64,000 bases of DNA from Kiritimatiellia bacterium (GTDB lineage Bacteria; Verrucomicrobiota; Kiritimatiellia; RFP12; UBA1067), in NCBI GenBank assembly GCA_017450695.1, contig JAFSTA010000115.1, positions 1 to 64,000 of the forward strand, given 5' to 3'. The notes under the pieces were generated by a model. That model was not told where the DNA came from and made no database searches. It saw only the letters and a program-made list of their open reading frames with translations. The translations under genes and the position numbers were made by a program. Shown one piece after another: positions 52,939 through 60,853 of this stretch (its first letter is position 1; each line of letters starts with the position of its first letter).

Positions 52939-53698
52939 AACGTCCGGGTTCGATCGAATGGACATAGATGTCGCGGGGATGTTCTCCTCCGCAGACGGTG
53001 TGCGTCACGTTGCAGAGCCAAATGACGAACGGGATTTTACTCCCGGCGGTCTTCACCCGGTAAAACGCACCGAAGCGGTCGTGTTCAATCCGGTGGAGCC
53101 AAAGTTCCCATTCACCCGGCTCGGCGACATCCGCGGAGAACACAATCCGCAATTCGCCCGTTCCTTGCGCATACTTGCCGATCAACGCCCCTGCTCCCGC
53201 AACCATGCGGTTTTCCGACTGCGCGTGCTGATAAACATCCGCGTACCATTCCGTTCCATCCTGATAGAAACGCAGGGACTTCCGCTCCACTCTGGTCTTC
53301 CCGTCGATACCGCCATTTTCCGCAGGGCGCGACACGCAGGACATAACCGCGATCAGAACCGCAAGGAAAGCGACGACCGCAGCGATCAGCAGACGGTTTG
53401 CGCGGGAACAGACTTGCTTGGACCAGTTCGCTATCGCTCCCGCCAGTTCCCCGTCGCCAACCTTCGCGTCTTGCAACCGTACCGTCAAGTCGTCACGGAA
53501 CTTCCGCGCTTCCGCACGTGACTGCCGGGAGCAACGCAACACCAGACCGGTTAGGATCAGGGCGAACCCCAGATGGAAGCACAGCGGTTCCTCGTCCCAT
53601 TGCAGCATCGTGCAGATCCCCGTTAGAAACAACACGAGATCGAAAATAGCCACCATGAATTCTTTTACGAATCCGAAGATTTTCTTAGCGATTGCCAT
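52937..53698 (-). CDS. Hypothetical membrane protein
   Basis: 253 residues. N-terminal hydrophobic segments (about 10-32 and 42-55, FDLVLFLTGICTM and FALILTGLVL), a cytoplasmic-looking helix, a third membrane segment (about 100-120, LLIAAVVAFLAVLIAVMSC) and a C-terminal beta-rich soluble domain with WELWLHRIEHDR. AAAGGAGG precedes ATG 53698. No family is recognised. The stop codon lies in the hairpin array. The next upstream gene (GH5-like) is only 21 nt away, so the two may be co-transcribed. Confidence 0.75.
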   Translation of the reverse strand: MAIAKKIFGFVKEFMVAIFDLVLFLTGICTMLQWDEEPLCFHLGFALILTGLVLRCSRQSRAEARKFRDDLTVRLQDAKVGDGELAGAIANWSKQVCSRANRLLIAAVVAFLAVLIAVMSCVSRPAENGGIDGKTRVERKSLRFYQDGTEWYADVYQHAQSENRMVAGAGALIGKYAQGTGELRIVFSADVAEPGEWELWLHRIEHDRFGAFYRVKTAGSKIPFVIWLCNVTHTVCGGEHPRDIYVHSIEPGR

Positions 53699-53719
53699 AA
53701 CCCCTCCTTTACTAGGAAC

Positions 53720-54943
53720 CTACAGTAACTGGCACGCCTTGCGGAGTTCCTGCGCCAGTTCGTATGCGAAACGACGGATTTCCGCCAGCGGCGGATTCTT
53801 CATCTTGCGCCAGGCCGCGATGCGTGCCGTGGGAGGCACGGCCATCGGCACCAGGTCGCAACACTCCAGCAGGTTCGCCGCATGTTCCGCCGCCTCCAGA
53901 AGTTCCTGCACGGACGAAGGACGATAGTCGAACGCATCGGACGTGTGTTCCGTCAACGCCTTGCGGATCTCCTCCACGGCGCGTTTGGCAGAGCCTTCGC
54001 GGTTCGCGAGACCGGGAATGATCACCTCCGTGTCGCGGCAGCGGTAGCACCCCATCATCGCGGCAATTGTCGCCGGGTCGCGCACCGTTCCGTCCGGATA
54101 GAAGATACCGTGTTCGCTGTCGCACCGACCCCGGATGATGTGGTTGAACAAGAACCAGCCCATGCCGTGCCGCTGGCACGCCTCCAACGCCATGTCGTAT
54201 GGATTGGAGCGGGCCAGGCACCCCGTCTCCGTCTGGATGACCGGCTTTCCGTATTTCTTCCCGAGGGATTCGGCCAGCGCGAAGTTGTTCTCCTGCCGGG
54301 CGCGCGTGGAGGAATAGTCGTGGAAAGAGATCACATCCACACAGGCGACGGTCGGCTCGATCTCCCACGCCGTGGTGTATCCCACGGTGACGGGTGATCC
54401 GGGATCGAGCTGCCGCACGAGCGCACACGCCTTCCGCAGGAACGCCCATGTCTTTTCACGTCGCGCCTCTTTCTCCGCACCCTCCTTCACGTCACCCACC
54501 CACTTGTTACAGGTCGGCTCGTTCATCACGTCCCACATCAACAGCCCCGGCTCGTCCTTCAGCCCCGTCACGAAATCGGTCGCGTAAGCGGCGCATTCCG
54601 CCCAGCTCGCTTCCTCCAGCATCGCCGGACCAAGCCCGTTCCCGTTGAAAAGGATCGGCATCGAGCGATACCCGTTCTTCCACGCGAGGCGCACGAAATT
54701 GCGGTACTCCTCCACATACCCCTTCGGATTCTTGCGCCATGCCCCGCGACTCAGCCAGAATCGGATCGCGTTCAATCCCACACGCCTACCGTAGCCCAGT
54801 TCTCGCTCGACCTGCTGGTCCGTCCCCTTGAAATAATTGTAATGCGTACCACGCACCCACGAATAATCATTCGTGCGGACACCGCCGAAAGCCATACCGG
54901 CCGTCAGTGCCGTGAAGGCCGCCACCATCCCGATTCCTCTCAT
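53720..54943 (-). CDS. Secreted GH5-like glycoside hydrolase
   Basis: 407 residues from ATG 54943 (AAGGA upstream). A signal peptide (1-20) ends AFGG. The TIM-barrel catalytic pair fits clan GH-A: acid/base Glu142 in WDVMNEP and nucleophile Glu239 in VIQTETG, with His208 in ISFHDY. The C-terminal about 90 residues are helical and less typical. It probably cleaves a beta-linked glycan outside the cytoplasm; the linkage cannot be fixed. It is upstream of a membrane hypothetical gene. Confidence 0.88.
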   Translation of the reverse strand: MRGIGMVAAFTALTAGMAFGGVRTNDYSWVRGTHYNYFKGTDQQVERELGYGRRVGLNAIRFWLSRGAWRKNPKGYVEEYRNFVRLAWKNGYRSMPILFNGNGLGPAMLEEASWAECAAYATDFVTGLKDEPGLLMWDVMNEPTCNKWVGDVKEGAEKEARREKTWAFLRKACALVRQLDPGSPVTVGYTTAWEIEPTVACVDVISFHDYSSTRARQENNFALAESLGKKYGKPVIQTETGCLARSNPYDMALEACQRHGMGWFLFNHIIRGRCDSEHGIFYPDGTVRDPATIAAMMGCYRCRDTEVIIPGLANREGSAKRAVEEIRKALTEHTSDAFDYRPSSVQELLEAAEHAANLLECCDLVPMAVPPTARIAAWRKMKNPPLAEIRRFAYELAQELRKACQLL

Positions 54944-55074
54944 CGACAATCCTTTCCCGTAAGCTCCAAAATACTTTTCCATCTTACCATTTCTTCCCGC
55001 ACTCTGCAACCTCGGCAATGTCGATTTCCCGATTCCGGTGCATCTGTATCATTCAACAAATGTCTGCCGTGTTT

Positions 55075-55240
55075 AAACACAGAAGTTTTCATGTCATGGC
55101 CTCACGCCAAGTTCGCCAAGTACGCGAAGTGGCCGACTTCCTTCCCTTTGCGAACGTTGCGGACTTTGTGTGAGGTTGAATCTCCGCGTTCGGTATCGCA
55201 GGCATCGACATGGATCACGGTGAAAAACGCAGATACGCCC
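55075..55240. repeat. Dispersed element, copy 2
   Basis: Similar to 49871-50031 over its full length, with the strongest match in GGTATCGCAGGCATC and ATGGATCACGGTGAAAAACG. Its inner inverted repeat is degenerate (CTCACGCCAAGTTC/GGACTTTGTGTGAG). No coding potential is seen. Confidence 0.75.
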
Positions 55241-55330
55241 TCCCGATTCGGGTGCGCCAAAAGGGATTGAAGAAGGCGCTTGATTTTGCTATTCTGTTCT
55301 TTTCTTTTGGAACTGGAAGTGAAGGATGCG

Positions 55331-55825
55331 ATGAGACGCGGTTTTTGGACAGGGGGACTCTGCCTGCTTCTGTGCGGGTTTCTGGGTAGCGGTTGCGTGG
55401 TGATCGAGCAAACGCAAAAGCAGGACCTGGCCGGATTTTCCATTGTCGGCGCGGACGGGAAACCGGAGGAGCATATCACCGTCTCCAACTACGGCTACTA
55501 TCTCTTCAACCTGATCCCGATCTGTTGCGGCAATACGGATCCTGATTCCTCGCTCGCCACGGCGTGGTTCAGCGACGAGGTGAACCTGCCGAAAGTGCAG
55601 GGCGTGTTGATCAACGAGGTCAAGGCGCGCGGATGCCAAGTCGCCGAAATCCAGCCGCTCTGCCAGTCCACCTGCTTCTTCTCGGCGATTCCCTTCATCG
55701 GCAATTCGCTTGGGATTATCTGGTACCGCGACGTGCAGGTCTCCGCCGTGCTGGTGCGTCCGCCGCATCAGCCTGTCCCTTACTGGCAGCGCGTCCAACA
55801 GCAGACAAGGAGGGTAGCCAAATGA
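55331..55825 (+). CDS. Lipoprotein 1 of a duplicated family
   Basis: 164 residues from ATG 55331 (GAAGGA upstream). The lipobox is LGSGC. The mature part has NYGYYLFNLIPICCGNTD, followed by several Cys and ending in a proline- and glutamine-rich tail. It shares the NYGYYLF..IP...GN core with the next gene. The stop overlaps the next start (ATGA). Function unknown; the paired lipoproteins and rubredoxin look like one operon. Confidence 0.8.
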   Translation: MRRGFWTGGLCLLLCGFLGSGCVVIEQTQKQDLAGFSIVGADGKPEEHITVSNYGYYLFNLIPICCGNTDPDSSLATAWFSDEVNLPKVQGVLINEVKARGCQVAEIQPLCQSTCFFSAIPFIGNSLGIIWYRDVQVSAVLVRPPHQPVPYWQRVQQQTRRVAK

Positions 55826-56235
55826 GAAAGACATTTCTGTTCGTGCTGGCATCCCTCTGTCTGACGGGGTGCGCGTCCATCCAGGTCTGCCGCGATTTCA
55901 AGGGCGTCGCGATTGAAGGGCAGCAGCACCCGATCGCGACCATCGCCGCCGAGAATTACGGGTACTACCTCTTCGGATTCATTCCCCTGATCACCGGGAA
56001 TCCCGGTCAGCCGGAGCGGAATGACTGTTTCTGGTTCCGCGACACCGTCACGGTGCAGAACAACATGCGGATGGTCGCCAACGCGGCGCGGCGCGAACAC
56101 GGCGACGCCTTGGCGAACGTGAAGACGACAACCTCCTTCGACGGCTCGTTCTCGTTCTGGATCGTCTTCCGAAAAATCATTTTTACCAGCGCCGTTGTTA
56201 CCGGCGCCGGCCAACCGAAAGGAAAAGAGAGATGA
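55822..56235 (+). CDS. Lipoprotein 2 of a duplicated family
   Basis: 137 residues. The lipobox is LTGCASI, followed by [17 protein letters not shown], the same core as lipoprotein 1, so the two arose by duplication and diverged. Only one Cys lies in the mature part apart from the lipobox and CRDF. It starts by ATGA overlap, with AGGAGG 11 nt upstream, and ends by ATGA overlap with rubredoxin. Confidence 0.8.
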   Translation: MRKTFLFVLASLCLTGCASIQVCRDFKGVAIEGQQHPIATIAAENYGYYLFGFIPLITGNPGQPERNDCFWFRDTVTVQNNMRMVANAARREHGDALANVKTTTSFDGSFSFWIVFRKIIFTSAVVTGAGQPKGKER

Positions 56236-56390
56236 AGAAATACGTTTGTACTGTCTGTGGATACGTGTACGATCCGGATCAGGGCGATCCCGATAACGGA
56301 TACGCCGCCGGAACGCCGTTCGAGGCTCTTCCGGACGATTGGGCTTGCCCGACGTGCGGCGTCGGCAAAGACCAATTCCAGGAAGCGTAA
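56232..56390 (+). CDS. Rubredoxin
   Basis: 52 residues, the usual size. The two iron-binding knuckles are CTVCGY and CPTCGVG, with the conserved [11 protein letters not shown] and DDWACP between them. It carries one electron on an Fe(Cys)4 centre. It overlaps lipoprotein 2 by ATGA, a very close link between a cytoplasmic electron carrier and two lipoproteins. GC and codon use are ordinary. Confidence 0.97.
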   Translation: MKKYVCTVCGYVYDPDQGDPDNGYAAGTPFEALPDDWACPTCGVGKDQFQEA

Positions 56391-56455
56391 CCTCATTCGC
56401 GACGGAGACGGGGTGTCGCGTCGCGGCTCCCGTCTCCGCCGCCTGATCGGACCTC

Positions 56456-57352
56456 ATGAAATTCTTCTGGCCAGTTTATCTCACAGTCGCGGTCACCGGG
56501 ACCGCCGCCATTTATTTTCTCGCGCCGAAACTCGGATGGCAGCGCGAAAGCATAGGGGAGCAAGAACCCCCACGGATTACCGTCTCGGCCAACCTGCCGA
56601 CCAACGGAATGAACCGCGTCGTCTCCGGTACCGTTGCCGCATCCGCGACCCCCGACGCCCTCCCGCCCGTCGCGGGACAAGACCCCATTTCACTCGGCAT
56701 CTTTCCCGCCCGACCGAACCAGACTCCGGATTGGGGAATCACGGCGCGGGATACCGTCCGCTATTCCGTGCGGGGCAAGAACCTCGGCCTGATTCCCGCC
56801 GCCACGATTTTCCGCTTCCACAAGAAGATCAAGTCCGAGGACGGCAGCCAGCTGGTGTCATGCTCGCTCAACCCGAATCAACCGTCCGAGACCTCGCTTG
56901 TCGCGTTCGCCTCTACACGCCTCTTCGTGGGCGACCCGAACCGCCTCTCCGCGAAACAGCGCGAAACGATGTCCGCCTACTACCGTCTCGCCGGACAGAT
57001 CGCCAGTCGCAAGGACGAGTTGGCGCGTGAATCCGCCGCGAAGAATCCGTTCTTCACGGCGTGGAGCCAGGCCCGCAAGAATCTTCGCCAGCACCAAGCG
57101 GAAAGCCGTCGTCTCACGGCGGAACGCGACCGCGCCTCCGGCGACGCCAGCATGAAGTTGACGGGGACGCTGCAGAAACGGCGTTACGACCAGGCCGCGC
57201 TGGAACAGAAGGAACGGGCCGCCTACGCGCAATACACCGACTGGCGCAAGAAGCACCCGGAAGCGACACTCGACGCCGAGAAGGACCCGAAGGTGCAGTC
57301 GTGGCGCAAGCAGATGTCCGCGCTCGAACCGACCATTACGGGACTGTGGTAG
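56456..57352 (+). CDS. Membrane-anchored hypothetical protein
   Basis: 298 residues. An N-terminal hydrophobic anchor (about 3-23, FFWPVYLTVAVTGTAAIYFL) is followed by a Pro-rich spacer and a region containing SVRGKNLGLIPAAT. The C-terminal third is a long charged helical stretch (QARKNLRQHQAESRR, QKERAAYAQYTDWRKKH). No family is recognised. No clear Shine-Dalgarno sequence precedes ATG 56456. It may be a periplasmic scaffold or stalk-like protein. Confidence 0.7.
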   Translation: MKFFWPVYLTVAVTGTAAIYFLAPKLGWQRESIGEQEPPRITVSANLPTNGMNRVVSGTVAASATPDALPPVAGQDPISLGIFPARPNQTPDWGITARDTVRYSVRGKNLGLIPAATIFRFHKKIKSEDGSQLVSCSLNPNQPSETSLVAFASTRLFVGDPNRLSAKQRETMSAYYRLAGQIASRKDELARESAAKNPFFTAWSQARKNLRQHQAESRRLTAERDRASGDASMKLTGTLQKRRYDQAALEQKERAAYAQYTDWRKKHPEATLDAEKDPKVQSWRKQMSALEPTITGLW

Positions 57353-57474
57353 GAGTGGCGCATTGCGCTGCCAGGGGGACGCTGAAAGGCTGAGAAGCGA
57401 CAAGCGTCTCGCTTCTCCGAACAGTTGCGGGAAGGGCGAATGATCGACTGTGATGCTTGTGAGAGGATGATAGG

Positions 57475-58998
57475 ATGAGCGTGTTGAAACAGGTGATGGG
57501 TTGGATTGGCGTATGGGTGGCGGCAACGGCTTTTGGAGCAGGTGTCGGGGAACCGTTCTACCTGCCGGCGGACGCGTTTCATCTGGCGACGGGAAATCCA
57601 TCCCTCGTGTGTTGGGCGAAGGGATCGACATCGCTACCCGTCTGGTCGCTTTCCGGCGGAACGGTCGGACAGTCGATCGCAGGTGTCACGTCGCCGTTGC
57701 CGTCCGATTGCGCGGGCGTCAAGGTGGAGATTCTGGTCACCGCGTCGGATGCGTCCGCCAACCCCGAATTCTCCGATGTCTATCGGGTACATCTCTCGCA
57801 AGTGGTCGCGGGCGAGCCGGTCGGATGTGGCGAGACAATCGGCAAACCGGTGCGGACGCCGCTCGCCGCCCCGTGGATTGTGCGGCGTATCGTGCTGGAG
57901 TCGTACCGCACCGTGCGACCGGGCATTCCCTTGGTGATCCGCATCCAGCGGGAACCGGGCGATCCCGACGATACGTTCATCCGTCCGTCCGGTCTCATCT
58001 CCGTGGCGGTCACGCCGCTTGCCGCGCCGCCGGGCGGTCGGGTCGTGCAGAACGAGCCGGGCTACAACTCCTGGCCGATGATGCAGGCGATCGGCGACAA
58101 GTTGGTCTGCACGTACAGCAAAGGGAAGGGACACAACATTACCGAGGGGATTCGCGGTGTCTATGCGCGGACCTCTACCGACGGCGGCAAGACCTGGACG
58201 CAGGAGACCTGCGTGGCGAATGATCCCGCGTATGGCGAAGTCACGATCGGGAAGGGACTGGACAACGAGGGCGCGATGCTGTTGTGGATCCGGTGTTTCG
58301 GCGGTCCCGAACCGCACCACGACCTCTACCGTTCGGTTGACGGCGTTGCCTTCACGCGACTTGCCACGCCGAAACTCTCACCGCTGCCGGTCCAGATCAC
58401 GGATGTCATCCACCTTCCGGACGGCAAGTTGATGTCGCTCTGGTTCGCCGGCAGTTACAACGAGAAGAAGGACAAATCGTGGGGGACTCTGACCAGCGAG
58501 GACAACGGGAAGACCTGGACGCAGCGCGTGATCGAAAACGAGCTGGCGAAGGACGAGTGGCCGACCGAGCAGTCGGCGGTCTATCTGGGGGACGGGCGAA
58601 TCTTGGGGATCGCGCGAACGGAATCCGGTGGCAGCCAGTTCCAGCTGACTTCGGTTGACGACGGAGTGACCTGGAAGAGAACGAAGACAAACATCCGCGA
58701 TGTGATGGCCTCCACGCCGAGCCTGATCTACGATCCCAAGACCAAAACCGTGAGTAACTACTACTATGAGCGCGGACGCGGCGTGATTCGTCGCCGCGCG
58801 GTTTCGGTTGAGACCGTTTTCGAGAATCCGTGTGCATGGCCCGACTCCGAACCGGTCGGTATCGGCAGTGACCAGCCGTGGGAGTCCGGGAATGTCAACG
58901 CCACCTACATCGGCGACACGCACTACCTTTCCTACTACTCCGGGAAGGGAACGAACACCTCCGTCCTCGTCCTGGCGGTCGCGACGCGGCCACAGTAG
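57475..58998 (+). CDS. Secreted sialidase-like beta-propeller protein
   Basis: 507 residues with a short signal peptide (1-22). The C-terminal 300 residues contain Asp-box repeats: STDGGKTWT near 234, SEDNGKTWT near 341 and SVDDGVTWK near 391, as in BNR/sialidase six-bladed propellers. An N-terminal extra domain precedes them. Exo-sialidase activity is possible, but the Arg triad is not placed by eye, so another glycan-processing role is open. AGGATGA lies at the start. Confidence 0.82.
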   Translation: MSVLKQVMGWIGVWVAATAFGAGVGEPFYLPADAFHLATGNPSLVCWAKGSTSLPVWSLSGGTVGQSIAGVTSPLPSDCAGVKVEILVTASDASANPEFSDVYRVHLSQVVAGEPVGCGETIGKPVRTPLAAPWIVRRIVLESYRTVRPGIPLVIRIQREPGDPDDTFIRPSGLISVAVTPLAAPPGGRVVQNEPGYNSWPMMQAIGDKLVCTYSKGKGHNITEGIRGVYARTSTDGGKTWTQETCVANDPAYGEVTIGKGLDNEGAMLLWIRCFGGPEPHHDLYRSVDGVAFTRLATPKLSPLPVQITDVIHLPDGKLMSLWFAGSYNEKKDKSWGTLTSEDNGKTWTQRVIENELAKDEWPTEQSAVYLGDGRILGIARTESGGSQFQLTSVDDGVTWKRTKTNIRDVMASTPSLIYDPKTKTVSNYYYERGRGVIRRRAVSVETVFENPCAWPDSEPVGIGSDQPWESGNVNATYIGDTHYLSYYSGKGTNTSVLVLAVATRPQ

Positions 58999-59031
58999 CC
59001 CTTCGCCTCTGAATTCAGGTTTGCAAGCGCG

Positions 59032-59060
59032 TTGCTGTCTGCCGGAGAATGGTGTACACT
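59032..59060 (+). promoter_or_regulatory. Promoter of the secretin-lipoprotein gene
   Basis: TTGCTG (59032-59037), 17-nt spacer, TACACT (59055-59060). Predicted start near 59067 leaves a leader of about 120 nt. Confidence 0.6.
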
Positions 59061-59089
59061 GTGCTCGTTCTTCTTGCAGGAGGATTGTT

Positions 59090-59191
59090 TTGCGTGTGAC
59101 ACAGAATCTTCCAACTGTTTTCAAGTGCAATACAGGTTTTTCGTTCAATGACAGACCGGAATGTTTGATCGGGAAGGAGTTATGCTTGTGA
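59090..59191 (+). CDS. Possible 33-codon upstream ORF, coupled
   Basis: AGGAGG (59078-59083) stands 6 nt before TTG 59090, which opens a 33-codon frame (RVTQNLPTVFKCNTGF...KELCL) with three Cys. Its stop TGA overlaps the GTG start of the lipoprotein gene (GTGA). This is the layout of translational coupling or a leader peptide. A start at GTG 59096 is also possible. It may be a spurious frame. Confidence 0.45.
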   Translation: MRVTQNLPTVFKCNTGFSFNDRPECLIGKELCL

Positions 59192-60234
59192 ATATGAATA
59201 GACTGGGAATCCTGGGTGTCGTGATTCTGCTGTCGGGATGCTGCACATTCCACCATCCGCAATCGACTGACCGGAAAACGGTGGCGAAGACGGTCATACC
59301 GGTTCAGAAGATGGAGACGATCTCCCTTCATACCGGCGCAACTTGTTGTGAGCCGATCCCGAATGGGGATCCGGCGGAGAAAGCCAAGCGACGAGCGGAA
59401 GAGAGCCGGGAGTATAAAGATATGTTTAGCGAGCGCTGGGGGGTGACATGGCCGGAAGGATCCTCCGTCGAATATAAGGATCATGCGATTCTCCACGTGA
59501 CCAACACGGCCGAGAATCTCCTGAAGATCATTCGAAACATGAGTCAATCCATGAACCATCAACTGCCGCAGATTGAGATGGACGTTCAGATTGTCGAGGC
59601 GGGGAAAGCCGCGTTGGATGCCGTTGGCATCAACGGACAAGGCCATATTGACGCTGCTTCAGAAAAACGGGAAATGTTGATGAGACGGGACGATGTCCGG
59701 CTGATGGAAAACTTCCATATCATCACGCAGAATGGGCAGGAATGCGTCGCCAAGGCGGTAACGGAATACATCTATCCGACCGAGTATGTTACTGGAACGA
59801 GAACCGAAACAACCAACGACGTAGCGTGCATATCGGGGAACACGACCGTTGTTCCGGCGAATTTTGAACTCCGCGAGGTTGGTACCCGTTTCCAGATGGT
59901 TCCGGAATTGTCGGACTTAGGCAACCAGATCCGACTCATGATGCACGTCACCGTTACCGGTGAACCGACATGGAAGGACTACAGTCAAAGGGCCCCGAAA
60001 CCAGAAACGGACGCCTCCCATCTGCCGATGGAACAGCCGTTCTTCCCCAACCAGGAAATCTCAACCGCATTGGCCATCACGCCCGAACAAACTATCGCGA
60101 TGGTCATGGGTGGCTTCTCGCGAACCGACGGAGGTTCGCCCGGCAAGGCGCTAATCCTTTTCTTGACCCCGCACCTGATCCACAGGCACGGCAGCGACAT
60201 CTTCACGCCTGTTCGCTTAGCTCCCGAACCGTAA
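59188..60234 (+). CDS. Secretin-domain lipoprotein
   Basis: 348 residues from GTG 59188, 8 nt after AAGGAG; ATG 59194 is a close alternative. The lipobox is LLSGC. The C-terminal half matches the secretin core: QIEMDVQIVEAG near 130, VGTRFQMVPEL near 230, then SRTDGG and ILFLTPHLI near the end. N0/N1 domains and a long signal are missing, so it is a short, orphan secretin-like lipoprotein with no visible secretion or pilus genes beside it. Confidence 0.78.
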   Translation: MNMNRLGILGVVILLSGCCTFHHPQSTDRKTVAKTVIPVQKMETISLHTGATCCEPIPNGDPAEKAKRRAEESREYKDMFSERWGVTWPEGSSVEYKDHAILHVTNTAENLLKIIRNMSQSMNHQLPQIEMDVQIVEAGKAALDAVGINGQGHIDAASEKREMLMRRDDVRLMENFHIITQNGQECVAKAVTEYIYPTEYVTGTRTETTNDVACISGNTTVVPANFELREVGTRFQMVPELSDLGNQIRLMMHVTVTGEPTWKDYSQRAPKPETDASHLPMEQPFFPNQEISTALAITPEQTIAMVMGGFSRTDGGSPGKALILFLTPHLIHRHGSDIFTPVRLAPEP

Positions 60235-60633
60235 ACGTGACTTGTAGCTGGTAGGCTTGCCTATAAGTCTAAGGTTAGCCCGCCGTCCGCGCACACTGAG
60301 AAATGTTGGTTTAACCGTTTCACTTACTCCTGACGGCTGAATCTCTTTGGTCTCTTCTGTCGCTTGGATCCCACACTCCCCGAAAAGCGACAGGAGTGTC
60401 GCTTCCCCGAATTTCCCGCGCAGAACTGCGGCGTACCAAATGCCGACAGTGCCACAAATCACCATTCCTTTCGGTATTGGGAGGCTTGGAGAACAACACC
60501 CCCATCTCCGAAACTCCGAGACTCCACGCAGCAAAAGCAAAGTCCGTCCCGCCGAAACACGCGGAATTGCGACGACGGACGCGACAAGCGCGTCCCTCCC
60601 GGTTCCGCGTGGAGAAAACACTAGACCCCGCAA
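60235..60633. other. Gene-free interval with R3 and hairpin unit
   Basis: It contains dispersed repeat R3 (60308-60380), an AAGCGACA/TGTCGCTT hairpin with GGAG loop (60385-60404) and GC-rich unassigned sequence. A second copy of this hairpin lies at 60634. No gene is seen. Confidence 0.6.
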
Positions 60634-60853
60634 AAGCGACAGGAGTGTCGCTTCCCCGAATGGCGTAGCCCTTGCGGGCTAAGTCACTTAGGTGGCGCCA
60701 GCCACCACTTAGGGCGTAGCCCACTTACCAACTTAGGTGGCGCCAGCCACCACTTAGGGCGTAGCCCACTTAGGACGAAGTCTACTTACCAACTTAGGTG
60801 GCGCCTGCCACCACTTAGGACCGAAGGTCCATTTCGCGGCATAGCCGCTATTT
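60634..60853. repeat. Composite mini-hairpin array D
   Basis: It starts with AAGCGACA-GGAG-TGTCGCTT (60634-60653), then GCCC-TTGC-GGGC, pivot TAAGTCACTTAG, GTGGC-GCCA-GCCAC, GGGC-GTA-GCCC, again both, GGAC-GAA-GTC, GTGGC-GCCT-GCCAC, GACC-GAA-GGTC, and GCGGC-ATA-GCCGC (60836-60848). The last hairpin abuts the stop codon of the radical SAM gene on the other strand. Confidence 0.88.
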
